From Atrichornis clamosus (lineage: Eukaryota; Chordata; Aves; Passeriformes; Menuridae): a stretch of 64,000 bases of DNA. Below are positions 22,047-33,574 of the stretch, one piece after another (position 1 is the stretch's first letter; each line of letters starts with the position of its first letter). The stretch lies in contig WBMZ01010917.1 of the NCBI GenBank assembly GCA_013400975.1, forward strand, positions 248,001 to 312,000, given 5' to 3'. The notes under the pieces were generated by a model that did not search any database, had not been told where the DNA came from, and worked only from the letters and a program-made list of their open reading frames with translations. The translations under genes and the position numbers were made by a program.

Positions 22047-23085
22047 CAGAATAGCCCAGATTGGAAGAGATATCAAAAGTTCATTCAGTCCAACCTTTTC
22101 TGGGAAGGGGAGCCAAGAGGAGCTTTTCTCTCAGCCTGTCCAGTAACATTTAAAAACATCCAGAGATGGGCACTCTACCATGACCCAGCCCCTGAAGTTG
22201 TTCCAGTGTTCTGGTTGTTGTCTCTGTTAAAAGTTTCTTTCTTAAACAGGGACGAAATCTCTTCTGGTGTAAATTGTAACCACTGCCCCTTGCCTTCTCC
22301 ATGTGGTTCCTTGTGAAAAGGCAGTCTGCCATCTTCGTAGTAACCCTGGAATTGTTACTGCAATACTGTGATGAGATTCCCCCCCAGCCTTCTCCTCTCC
22401 AGGGCCTTCAGTCAGCAGAGAAATCCTTCTGTCATTCCTCAGAGGTCAGGTCATGGCACTCCTTTGGACCCTCTCCAGTCTGTCTGTGTCTTTCCTGAGC
22501 TGTGGGGACCAGAGCTGGACACAGCCGTGCCTGACAAGTGCTGAGTGGAGTGCAGGGTCACAACCCTGTCTCTGCCAGGAATGTCCCTGCGGATGCAGCC
22601 CAGGATCCCACTGGCCTTTGTTGCNNNNNNNNNNNNNNNNNNNNNNNNNNNNNNNNNNNNNNNNNGGCACTGCTGTGTGTGGCCAGCTGTCCACCCAGGT
22701 GCCTTTCAGCACGGCTGTTCCCCAGCCCCAGCAGTCCCAGCCTGGACTGGGCTCTTTGGTTATGTCATCCCGGGGGCAGGACCCTGCACTTGCCTTTGCT
22801 AAACTTCCTACAGCTGCTGTTGCCCCTGTTCCAGCCTGTCCAGGTCTCTCCCTTTGGACACGTCCACCTCACCACCAGCTTGGAGTCCTCAGCACACGTG
22901 GTGAGGGTTCAGCCAATCTGGTCCTCCAGGTCATTTATGGAGATGGTGACCAGTGTAGGGCCCAGTATTGATCCCTGGGGGTCCCCACTCTTGGCAGGCT
23001 GCCGGCCTGAGTATAAACCATTCACCACCACTCTCTGAGTGCGGCCTCTTAGCTGATTTCCTACCTATCTTGCAGACCACCCATT
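22047..23085 (-). mobile_element. CR1 LINE, about 1 kb, with assembly gap
   Basis: A minus-strand copy runs from a degraded 3' end (AGCCCAGATTGGAAGAGATA) through ORF2 C-terminal sequence into the RT region (around GACCAGTGTAGGGCCCAGTA and CCACCACTCTCTGAGTGCGG). The gap at 22625-22665 falls inside it. The region is shifted and stop-containing. The plus-strand frames spanning the gap are antisense shadows. Confidence 0.93.
22625..22665. other. assembly gap (41 N)
   Basis: Forty-one undetermined bases inside a CR1 copy. This is probably a scaffold join across a repeat, so the real length here may differ. Confidence 0.99.
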
Positions 23086-24369
23086 CAGTTTTTCTCATAG
23101 ATATACTATGTCTAATTTGTCATTTCAGGAAGGTTTTCACTTTTCCTTGAAACCTCTGTCATTGGTACTGCAATGTGGTATTTTTCTGAAGTGAAAAGGT
23201 GAACTCCAGCATCTATTTCTTGGGTCATAAACCCCTATCCATATGTAGAGGTATTTCTAGGGGTTTATTTTTTTGGTTTTTTGTTTCTATCAGTACTGAA
23301 ATTCTTAGGTCATAGTGCACATAACGCTAGGCTTTAGTACATAGAACACTATCTGTATTCTGCTTTGCTTTTTAAATGTCACAGTGCCTTCCTTGCTAAA
23401 AGCATTCAGAAAGCCTGGATTTGGTGCTGCATACTGTGTTATGCAAGATTAGGAAAAAAAAAAAGAAAAACTCAACCCAACCTATTAATTAACTTCCATA
23501 GGATATTTTTTTTTTTGGTAAAAATTAAAGTTCTAATTATTCAATGTGTAGGAAATAAGAATGTTGAACTCTATGTGAAAGATGGAGGGGAGGAAATACA
23601 AAGGTAATACAGAATGTCAGGGTTCAGTATATACACAGAACAATAAGATGCTTGTGATGAGAGAAGACAAAACCTGAATAATTTTTTTGTCTTGTGTCTG
23701 CATGGAGAAATTGTCCTGTAATAAATCAATTATTAGTTATCTCTTCTTCAGGGCTCAAAGGAGACCCATCTGCATTACCACAGTAGACAAAAACACCCAG
23801 TGTCTCTCTCAAGAAAAACCGCATAGGATTTAATATTTTCCATCATCGTGTTGCTGTGATTGTAAAAGGTAGTTGTTAAAAGCCACAGTGTTCATGACAT
23901 GTTTTGAACAGGAAGGCTAAAGTTAGCAAAGCTCCAATGGGCATTTTTCTTTCTTTTTTATCTTTCAGCTTAGAAACACTACTTGTTCTCCCTCTTTCCC
24001 CCTTTTGCCAACACCTCCCCTGGCCTCCCATAGGTCACATGTTAAATGGAGGAAGAATTGTGTAAAATATCTCTCAATATAATGGACTTCTTGTACTGCT
24101 TGGGCCAGTTCTTATCCCCCTTTCTCCATAAAGAGATTGCTGCAGAAACAAGGGAAATATTTTTTGTAGCCACTTCCCTGAAATTGTGCTGTGCCATTCC
24201 TGCTTTGTGTTAATCTGCTCAGGCATAATTCCTGACTGGAACAGGTCCTGGCTTCAGTGGTGCTTCAGCAGGTTTGTTCTTCCTATCTCCAATTTCACGG
24301 ACGTGTGCTGACCATTACCTCCTTCTGCCTTGTGCTCCTCTCCTCTCTCCTTTTCTCTGCTGTCCCTGC
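23086..24369. other. noncoding interval
   Basis: AT-rich with T and A runs (about 23260-23285, 23453-23470, 23510-23520). No transposon or exon is recognised. Confidence 0.5.
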
Positions 24370-24444
24370 TCCCTGCATGGGAACGCGACACATTTCTGCT
24401 ACAACTCGGTGTCCATCCCGGGAAGCCACAGTGATGACTGCCAG
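24370..24444 (+). other. possible exon 3' part ending at a donor
   Basis: A short CpG-bearing stretch (ACGCGACA, CTCGGTG, CCCGGGA) ends in a good donor (TGCCAG|GTAACG at 24444/24445). One frame reads HGNATHFCYNSVSIPGSHSD onward, with two cysteines and an N-glycosylation-like NAT, as in an extracellular domain. No clear AG acceptor is seen just upstream, despite a long pyrimidine-rich stretch. The left edge is therefore arbitrary and the call is speculative. Confidence 0.15.
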
Positions 24445-24987
24445 GTAACGGCTCCCAGGTACTTGCCTTTTCTTTTGTCCTTCTTCCCATTAGCCAAGAA
24501 CAGAAAGCTGTACTGAGCTGTCTCTCATTTTGGAGGGTAGTCCTTGCCTTTCAAAATTAAATTTCCTTCTCCCCTTTCTTCAGTTTGGGAAGGATGTTCT
24601 TGAGGTGGATCTACTCTTTTGCTTCTTTGTGTCAGAAGAGATGTTCAACTCCTTCCCTCTGTAGGTTGATGTCTCTGTCTCTGTAAGCTTGTTCAGCTCT
24701 GCGTGCTGAACAGGTCTGAAGTGATGCAGAAATAAATATCACGTCCTTACTGAAATCTGTAGCCCCTTCATCTCAGGTCTGATTGAGATTGATGTATTTT
24801 CTGGTAAAAGAATCTGGATTGTCCATGCTCTTCCTTTCATTCCGTGGCTTCCCTCTCCATACCTTCATTCCCTTACCTTCCAACATATAATCTGTGTTTC
24901 TCCAAAATATCACCATCTTTCCTTAGGAAGGGGACTTTCCCATTTCTCTCTCCTCCCCTCTAGAGTTCCAACCATCCAGCCCCCCTG

Positions 24988-25608
24988 GATCCAGGAGTGT
25001 GCCCTTGTGGCCAAGAAGGTCAATGGGATCTTGGGGTGTGTTAGGAAGAGCATTGCCAGCAGGTCAGGGAGGTGATCCTGCTGCTGTGCTCAGCCCTGGT
25101 GAGGCACATCTGGAGTGTTGTGTCCAGTTCTGGAATCCTCAGTACGGGAGAGACATGGATGTCCTGGATTGGGTGCAGCAGAGGTGATGAGGGGACAGGA
25201 ACAGCTCTCTTATGAGGAAAGGCTGAGGGAGCTGGGCCTGCTCAGCCTCAAGAAGAGATGACTGAGAGGGGGTCTTATAACTCTATAAAAGGATCTGCAG
25301 GGAGGGTTCAGAGCACGGACCAGACTCTGCTCCGTGGGGCCCAGCAATGGGACAAAAGGCAATGGACAGAAATTGATGCACAGGAATTTCCATCTGAACA
25401 CAAGGAAGAACTTCTTTACTGTGCAGTGGCCAAGCACTGAACAGGTTGTCCAGAGAGGGTGTGGTCTCTCTCACTGGAGATATTCCAAGGCTGTGTAGAC
25501 ACAATCCTGTGCCCTGTGCTCTGGGATGACCCTGTTTGAGCAGGGAGGTTCGACAGATGATTCACTGTGGTCCCTTCCAACCTGACCCATCCTGTGATTC
25601 TGTGATTG
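24988..25608 (+). mobile_element. CR1 LINE, 0.6 kb to 3' end
   Basis: A plus-strand copy starts in ORF2 (GTCAATGGGATCTTGGG, where the family encodes a KANGILG-type block). It passes a block with CTCAGCCCTGGTGAGGCACA and ends at CCTGTGATTCTGTGATT. Its 3' UTR differs from the other copies (TTCACTGTGGTCCCTTCC), so it is a distinct subfamily. The reading frame has several stops. Confidence 0.94.
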
Positions 25609-26254
25609 ATTCTGAACTGAAGAGGTGATGAATTTTGCCAGGCAGGATCATGTTCTTATCTCTGCTGCCAGTTGTCTTCTGGAAGGGCCCCATCCTCTTC
25701 TAAGCCAGGCAAAGAAGTGAGAGAAAATGACAATATTTTAAATTGTTCCTCTGTAAATGATCACAACTAATTATGAAGGCTACAGCTACAGTGAGATTAG
25801 CTAATAAATGCCTTGAACAGGTTTCTGAAGTCTGCACAAGAATGGGATGAGTCATAGTTGCACCAGCTGACTGCAAATGAGTGGGTGGGAGGGGAAGAGG
25901 CCCTGTACTTTGCACTGGCAAGGTAGGAACAAAGAGCTATCCACAGGCCTGGGGTATGATCCAGGCTGAGTTAGGACTGACAGCTCTGCAGCAGCAAGAT
26001 GGAGGCAACAGAGTGCTTGTCAGAGAAGTAAAGCCTCAGCTTTTAAGTTAAATCACACCTTGAAACCATTCTGTCAATGAAGGAAGTAAAAGATCAGCAG
26101 AGGATTGATCAGGCTAGGGGATGCCATGTAGGATTTAGACTTTCCGTCTTGGTCTGACTGCTTGTATGTAGCTCCTTGAACACCAACATTAGGAATAAGA
26201 ATGTGCTGTGATTTGAGTCAAATCAGAAAACACATTCAAGTTTCAGTGTTTAAG

Positions 26255-26566
26255 ATCAATATGACGGAACACGGGCAGAGAGTGACAGGACTATCTGTTA
26301 CTAGGAGTAACTGTTCTAAACTAAAAGAGGAGAGATTAGATGTTAGGAAGAACTTTTTCACTGTGAGAGTGGTGAGTCACTGGCACAGGTTTCCCAGAGA
26401 AGCTGTGGCTGCCCCATCCCTGGGAGTGTCCAAGGCCAGGTTGGATGGGGCTCAGAGCAACCTGGGATAGTGGAAGGTGTCCCTGCCCATGACAGGGAGG
26501 CAAAAACTAGATGCTCTTTAAGGTCCCTTTCAACTCAAGCCATTCTATGACTTCTGTGATTCTACA
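26255..26566 (+). mobile_element. CR1 LINE 3' fragment
   Basis: ORF2 C-terminal remnant ([20 protein letters not shown] in one frame) followed by the 3' UTR and a decayed tail (TTCTATGACTTCTGTGATTC). Plus strand. The first 25-30 bp are uncertain. Confidence 0.92.
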
Positions 26567-26863
26567 AAACTGTCTGCATCTGTAGCCTGTTACAGAGAGT
26601 TCAGATGCAAAATTCAATTCTGAACCTGGATTTGTGCCAAAGATTTGGTGAAATTATATCAGAGGTTTCTCATTTGTCACCAAGATCTTGCAGAGGCCCA
26701 GGGTTTGTCATGCTTGATTTGTAGCAAAACTCTGCAGCTTTTTTTGAGTGAAGAAGACTTGAGACCAAAAAAACTGGAGGGATGATTTTGTGTACCTCAC
26801 TGCAGCTAAACCCCCTGCCTTTCCATGTACTGTTGCTCAGCCCTTCTGCTGCTTGTGTTTTGC

Positions 26864-27007
26864 AGCACTTGTGTGTTTACAACACTGGTCAGAAAGGGTT
26901 TGTCAGCCCTGTGAAGTTGAGCCTTGGCCTCTTGTTGCTTTCTGAGATGGAGGAGGAAGTACCACCTGTGTGGACAACATCTTCTGCAGGCACTGCCCTG
27001 CTGATGG
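26864..27007 (+). other. weak exon-like segment
   Basis: The acceptor TGCTGCTTGTGTTTTGCAG (ending near 26865) and a possible donor ATGG|GTGAAG (27007/27008) bracket a segment that is open in one frame (HLCVYNTGQKGFVSPVKLSL onward). The donor is mediocre and the peptide is not recognisable. It is noted only because the frame is open throughout. Confidence 0.12.
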
Positions 27008-27227
27008 GTGAAGCTTCTCATGGGTCATAGAAGCAAGAGTCAATTTGCCAAGTTTCACTGAAAACAGTGTTTGTGAGATTTGTGTTTTTTAAAGAGGAGT
27101 ACAGCCCAAAGTATTTACAGGTTTGGTGTTTACAGACAGCAATATTCAAGAGTGATGTAGGAGTTAAGGGGGAGACACAGAGCACAGATGATATATGAGT
27201 CTTATGCTTTGTCAATGAACGTGATCT

Positions 27228-27812
27228 TAGAGTCACAGAGCCATGGAATCATTAAAGTTGGAGAGGACCTCCAAGATCATTGTGTCCAAACATTAATCCA
27301 GCACTGCCACGGCCACCACTAAACCATGTTCTCAGGTGCCATGTCCACAGGTTTTTTGAACACCTCCACGGATGGTGACCCTACCACTTCCCTGGACAGC
27401 CTGTTCCAATGCCTGACCAGCCTTTCCATGAAGATATTTTTCCTAATATCCAGTCTAATCTTCCCCTGGCACAACTTGGGCCCATCTTCTCTCATCCTAT
27501 CACTTCTTGCTTGGGAAAAGAAAGCAACTCCCACCTGGTAACACCCTCCTTTCAGGGAGGTGTAAAGAGTGATAAGGTCACCCCTGAGTCTCCTTTTCTA
27601 GACTAAACACCCCCAGCTCCATCAGTTGCATCTCCTCAGACTTGTGCTCCAGACCCTTTCCCAGCTTCATTGGTTGTCTCTGAACACACTCCAGCACCTC
27701 AATGTCCTTCTTGTCATGAGGGGTGCAAAACTGAATGCAGGATTCGAGGTGTGGCCTCACCAGTGCTGAGTACAGGTGGACAGTCACTGCCCTGGTCCTG
27801 CTGGCCACACTA
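27228..27812 (-). mobile_element. CR1 LINE, 0.58 kb to 3' end
   Basis: The plus strand starts GAGTCACAGAGCCATGGAAT, then a block with AAGTTGGAGAGGACCTCCAA, and continues through the ORF2 C-terminus. Read on the minus strand the remnant includes IRLDIRKNIFMERLVRHWNR. It is the best-preserved member here of the AAGTTGG subfamily, but still disrupted and 5'-truncated. Confidence 0.95.
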
Positions 27813-29995
27813 TGGCTGATAAAAACAAGTCAGTGCTGCTTATTCTGGAAAATTCACCCAACCTAGGCCAGGTGTGGTTCTTTCTGCTTTTTCTGAAGAG
27901 ATGATGCGGGAGATAACTATTTTTGGCACACCTTACTTGAGTTTTTGAGATGTCATCTGGCCTTTTGAGCTGTGCAGATCAACTTGCTGCTTTCAGCATG
28001 TCAGAGGCCAGACAAAATGGGATACACGTGGATAGACAGGGGTGCATGGAGAGTCATGAGTCAGGTTTAGCATGAGGCCAACAATGAATATTGGGAAAAT
28101 AGGAAACTATGGGCAACTCATGCCAGGAGATGAAGATAGTATGAGAACATGGTCTCTTTGTAGTATGAGAAAACAATCCACACAGATTGATCTAGTTAAA
28201 TAAACAATATTCTATAGAGTTTAAAACAATTCAGCCAGACACATCATCAATAACTGATGATTTGCAGCTAAAATTAGACCTGGAATTAGCATTTTGCAGC
28301 TTAATTAAAACAAAGCTATCTTTATCAATGAGCTATGACAACTCTGAGCAGACATTTCCTAGTGAATGTTAATCCCTCAGTCTCTTTTGATTAGTAGATG
28401 GGATTACATTAAAATTGATCCTCCTTCTGAGGTCCATTTGTGTGCTCTGTCTCAGTATTGAATTACGTGGCTGGCCCTGTGCCACGCACAGGTCTCCCAT
28501 TGGGACAATGAAATCACAGCCACAGTGATGCTCATTTGTGTTTTACAGTATGCCATTTATTTATTACAAAAGGCTCAGGAGACTTTGCCTTGGTGAGATA
28601 TTATTTAGGCTTCAGATCTCTGTCAAATCTTATTACTCCATTCAGTTCTCTTTGCACATAGCCAGCTTTTGAAGATAGGAACAGAAAGGGTAAGGAAGAA
28701 AAACAATGTCACATTTAAAATCTAGTTCAAGTGAGATTTCCTCATTTGTAGAGGCTGCTCTGAGGGACTTATTGAGTTTCAACGTGGGACAAAAGATCAC
28801 AAGACAAAACATCACTGCTCAAGCTCTGAGTAAGAGGTATCAGTTTGGAAGCTTGTGGATCCTGGTAAAAGATGAGTCCCTCTGCCTCATAACTGAACTT
28901 CAGACAGCCAAGTCCAGAAAGAAGTTGTTCCTAAATTGTGCTGACCTATTGCAATTGTTCTCTGAGGGTTCCTGTGAAGCTGGTAGGAGTCAGTGACATA
29001 ATCCTGACAGAATTCAGGCGCAGAGAAGAACTGCTGTGTATTTGCTTTCTGTTTCAATGCTCTTTCTTAGTAATTGAGAGTAATTAAAACTATGAACAAA
29101 TCTCGCCAAGGAAATCGGAAAAAAAACTTCACAAAAAATTAACAGAGAAGAGCTGTTGACAGTCTGAAAAGTGTAAGAGCTGGACAGCTTTCTGTTTAAC
29201 TCCCTCCCACCTTTTCCATCTGTAGCTCTTGTCATCAGTCAGCAAGCCAGCCAGGAGACGGTGATAGATAAATGGTGTGCAGTCCCCTAAAGTTCCAGAT
29301 TACATCTTTCTTTTCCTTCCCTTTCCTCTCTTATATCCTTTAATAGTCAGCTTTTGTAAAGGGTGCTGTGTTCCTTGGCTTCTTCTGCTGTGCTCTGGAA
29401 GCTGTGTTCCAACATCTGACTGGCGCACTTGGGAGGTACATGAGCATTTTGTATAAGTGTGAACTGATGCCTTAACTGAGCTACTAAACATCATCCTGAG
29501 CCTGCCAAGGCTCAAATGTGAAGTGGAAACATATATATATATATAATTTAGGCAGAAAATATAAAAACATTATGGGATTCCATACAGTGTTGTAAATAGT
29601 ATTCTGTTTCATTTTGCTTATGTGATTTGGCATTTCTCACAGAACTAATGCTCTGTGATAGCAGTGAGAAGGATGCCGTGCCTGAGTGGAAGCAACGTGG
29701 GATGCGAGTGATTGATGTTGCTGGAAATGAGGAATATAAGAGACTCTGGATAGCAGACTAATTATGTAGCTTGTTTATTTTCCAAGAAAGGTCTCATTAC
29801 TACGATTGGTGTCGAATGAAGAAGAGGGATCAGTTATTCACTGTCTTGGATCTGTTTATTCTTAAGTCTGCAGGTCTTTGAATGCCTAGAGATTGGCTGC
29901 TAAGAGTTTCAGAGGAAAAGAGGCGGATACAGTACATGGTTATATTTTGTAAAAATGAATCTATGAGGAGAAATCACCTTGAATCCACATTCAAT
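27813..29995. other. noncoding interval, possible conserved element
   Basis: No transposon is recognised. The AT-rich stretch about 28190-28440 has several TTAATTA/TAATTA-like cores, low simple-repeat content and the look of a vertebrate conserved noncoding element; this is inference. A short (AT)n is at 29530-29546. Confidence 0.4.
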
Positions 29996-30034
29996 TTCTT
30001 TCTTTTTCCTTTTTTTTTCTTTTTTTTTTTTTTA
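29996..30034. repeat. T-rich pyrimidine tract
   Basis: An almost pure T tract with occasional C. No poly-T-linked element was identified beside it. Confidence 0.9.
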
Positions 30035-32165
30035 ATTGTGATAACCATGCACAGGTAGATACTTTATCATCTTTTATTGTGCTTCAGCCAATATTTCCCT
30101 GCAACATCTCCAAGTTTTCAAAATACTTTAAGTGCTGCACAGAATTGTGTGCTTCACAAAACTATATAAAAAAATTGGGAGATGAGGCATAGGTGCTATA
30201 AGTTCATTTTTTTTACTGTGATCTTTCTACTCAAGAAAAAACCAGCCTTAATTAGATTGGTTAAGAACTGATAACAACCTTTATCAAGTGAAGTTGATGA
30301 TGATAATTCTGTCTTGGAACAATAACACGAACACGAACATATGTAGCATTAGAACAGTCTCCTGTCTTTGTAGTGCACTGAGACAAGAAACTTCCAGAGC
30401 AAATCTGAAAAAGAAATATAGGATACCTCCAGTTGTATAAGACTGATTAAAAAAAACCCCAAACCACTGATTGTTTTCTGTACTTCAAAAGTCTTGATAA
30501 AGCTGTGGGGAACAGTCATAACCCAGATTCTCCTGTTTTATCTGGACATTTGCAGCATAAGAGATGGCTTCTTCATGCTGCTCTTTTCCTGCAGAATCAG
30601 GGCCTTTCCCGTCTGTGTCTCCAAAGACCCCATGGTGTCAGTTTGAGTTCTGTTATTTTGAGACAGCACCTTGTCTCACTCTGCTCAGGGTAGTTCATTT
30701 TATCGTGATAGCTGAGCAAAAAATGAGGAATAGTGAATTATTTTTTTTTTGCATTTCAGAGTATTTCTTCAGTTTCATGTGGCCAAATCTCTTTAAACAA
30801 AAGATTGTTTCTTTTCATTTCATTTTCGTAGATGTTAGTGGCTTTCTCCCAACATAAAAAAAAGCTTGTGCTAAGCAAACCAGTTCTATTTTTTGCCTAC
30901 TTAACTGCATGCAAGCTGGAAGTTTCTTTTTTATTCAGCAAGCTCCCTACTGTTCTATTGAGCCTTGGAGAGCCTTAGCTTTCCATCCACCCAGGCTCTG
31001 TGGCTGTGGTCCCCATGCTTGTATTACCAGAAGTGACTGTTAAACCATAATGCTTCAAATGTTGTTTTTCAGCTCAATTTGTGTGACTGGGGAGAGGCTG
31101 CAGATCTTTTCACTACTACCACAAAATCAAACAAAGTAGTACATCTGTGTACATTTTTGGAAGCAAACTGAGCTGTTGCTTAAATTTGTTTAATTTTGCT
31201 AGAAATGTGAGGGAACTTGTTTTGGGAGCAATCACGTCCAGATTTGACAGACAACACAAAGACTTACCACAAAACAAGGTAGAGTGAATTAGAGGGTGTT
31301 GTGGGTAGAAAAGTCGAATCCCCTGAAGCTTTGCTTGTATGGATTTAGGAAGGATTTTGCACTATTAACCTGTACCCTCTCTGCCCAGGTTGCTGTGCCT
31401 TCAAAATCAGCTTAGACTGCAAATGGACTTGAGCTGCTACACATCCACCTTGGCCTGACTATCAAGTTTTGTCTGGAAAAGCAGATTTTGTTTTCTTGGG
31501 TGTTGCAAACAGGTTCACGGTATAAATTTTCCGTGCACAACCACTGAGACCAGTTTTTTGCACACAATATAGGAAGAGAACATATAAGGCAAGTTCTGCT
31601 GCCTTTAATCTGGTATGTTTTCATTAGTGGCACTGTGTTTTTACTTAATTCCTTTTCTAGAGAGACAACATCTCAGTTGAGCTCTCTGGTTCAAGGTAAA
31701 GAATAGGCTAGTTTCTTCATGATTTCTTAACCTAGTAGACAACAGTAGATGATTGCCTTACTACCATTTTTTACAGTGTCTGAGCTGCAGCAATGCTGTT
31801 CTCCCTCTGTTGGTGATGCGAACAGGTAACCACTGTGGTAAACCAGGCTGATCCCTTCCCAAGTCACTCCTTGCTGCAGGTCACTGTTGATTGATGCAGA
31901 ATGATGTGACAGAACTTTGTGTCAAATCAATTGCCAAAGACACTGTAATGAGGTCAGTGAATATGAGAGAAAACAAAAAGTTCAGGGCCTGTTTCAAAGC
32001 CAAAATTCATCCTGATTTGAAATATGAGTATATTCTGATGAACATGATGAAATTTTAAAGAGTTTCCACTAGTTCTGGGTATTTAAGCTTTTGAAGCTGA
32101 TCTCCAAGAACAGAAGAACAGAAGCCTTTTTTCATACCTGCCTTTCTCCTACAATATTGCTGAAG
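30035..32165. other. noncoding interval
   Basis: AT-rich sequence with scattered A runs and no recognised repeat or exon. An acceptor-like site (TGTTGTTTTTCAG, about 31072) precedes a short open frame but has no convincing donor. Confidence 0.5.
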
Positions 32166-32467
32166 ACCATGGAGAGGGATATTTCACAAGGGCATGTAGT
32201 GATAGGACACAGGGCAATGGCTTCAAATTGAAAGAAAAGAGCTTTGGATTAGATATTAGGAAGAAATTCTCCTCTGTGAGGTTGGTGAGGCCCTAGCACA
32301 GATTGCCCAGGGAAGCTGTGGCTGCCCCATCCCTGGAAGGGTTGAAGGACAGGTTGGATTGGACTATGAGCAACCTGGTCTTGTGGAAAATGTCCCTGCC
32401 TGTGGCAGAGGGTTCAGAACTGGGTGGTTTTCAAGGTCCATTCCAAGCCAAACCACTCCATGATTCC
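32166..32467 (+). mobile_element. CR1 LINE 3' fragment
   Basis: Contains a GATTAGATATTAGGAAGAAATTC block, GGAAGCTGTGGCTGCCCCAT and a decayed tail (CCACTCCATGATTCC). Plus strand, 5'-truncated. Confidence 0.93.
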
Positions 32468-32620
32468 AAATGTACATAGCCAATGATTCCAGTCAACCAT
32501 TGCATGCAGACAAAGCCTTCTTGAGGAAAAAAATACAAAAAACCAGAAAAACTCCTTACTTAAAATTATGTGCTGGTGCCTAAACTAGAAAAATTTCACT
32601 GTGAAAGTTAGTCTCTGTCC

Positions 32621-32680
32621 TTGCTTCTGCTGGGATAGAGTAATTTTCTTCCTAGCAGCTGGTATAGTCTGAGGACAGGG
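32621..32680 (+). mobile_element. probable ERV LTR scrap
   Basis: A block beginning TTGCTTCTGCTGGGATAGAG and continuing through TTCCTAGCAGCTGGTATAG resembles the beginning of a common avian retroviral LTR family as I remember it. Similarity fades after about 60 bp. No LTR end or internal region follows, so this is a truncated remnant at best. Confidence 0.4.
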
Positions 32681-33050
32681 ACCCTCTGGTGTCAGGGCAA
32701 AGTGTTTATTGCCTTGAATAAGACCAGCATTTTATCTGCTACTTTTTCGGAACAAAACCTTCTCAAGCTTACTGCTGTGTGCAATCAATAGCTGCTGCAA
32801 GAAGAGTATTCACAGATGGAGGGTGAATAGCTCTGTAGCAATTTCAGATATGAAATTTTGGTTTTCAGTTTATCAACATTTAGCAGTTTCTTAATTAGAG
32901 TACCCAGCACTTATAGATCTTTACCTTTTCAAAGCACTGCACAATTATTAACAAATTAATTGCTGACTCCGTGCCCTGTGAAATATGATGATAGTTATCT
33001 GATTATCTGGTTGTCCAGTAAATGAGAATAACCATATTGCTTATGACTAC

Positions 33051-33110
33051 ATATTATATATATATATATATATGTATACACAGAAATATATATGACCTAT
33101 ATATATATAA
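33051..33110. repeat. (AT)n microsatellite, interrupted
   Basis: Two AT runs (about 33053-33073 and 33096-33109) are separated by a degraded segment. Confidence 0.92.
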
Positions 33111-33391
33111 TTCAAATAAAGTTTTGCTAAGTGGGGACACTGAAGCCACCCATTATTAATCTGTTTACTGCAAAGATTATTCACTGTTACAGTATAATTC
33201 CTGCTGCAACAATTCCTGTGTTGTGGCAGATTGCTTGGGGAGGACAGGAAGAACAAAGGGAAGTTTGTGATATCATGGAAGCAAAGAAGCTTCTTTTGTT
33301 CATATGGGAATCCACTGTGGTGGGAGTGTGACTTAACTGGCAGAGGATCATCATCTCTGCAAGCTTCTCCTGAGAAACGGGAAAGGAAATG

Positions 33392-33574
33392 ATATCATAG
33401 AAGCATAGAATGGTTTGGGTTGGAATGGACCTTAACGACCATTTGTCTTCACACCCCCCTGCCATGGGCAGGGCCATCTTCCACTAGACCAGGTTGCTCC
33501 GAGCCCCATCCAACCTGGCCTTGAAGACTTTCAGGGATGGGACATCCACTCCTCTGAGCAACCTGTTCCGATGT
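33392..33574 (-). mobile_element. CR1 LINE 3' end
   Basis: ATCATAGAAGCATAGAATGG, then a GTTTGGGTTGGAATGGACC block to CTCTGAGCAACCTGTTCCG. About 180 bp on the minus strand, same subfamily as the copy at 1251. Confidence 0.94.

Noticed and set aside
21876..22316. 146-codon plus-strand frame
   Set aside because: Its second half is antisense CR1 and the first half has no recognisable motif or splice context.
22453..22971. Long plus-strand frame of 172 codons
   Set aside because: It crosses the N gap and lies antisense to CR1 ORF2, so it is a shadow and not a gene.
30295..30381. C/D-box snoRNA-like spacing (TGATGA, then CTGA about 80 bp later)
   Set aside because: The flanks do not form a terminal stem, and there is no convincing second box pair.
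31073..31135. Acceptor-like TTTTTCAG followed by a short open frame
   Set aside because: No adequate donor and no recognisable peptide.
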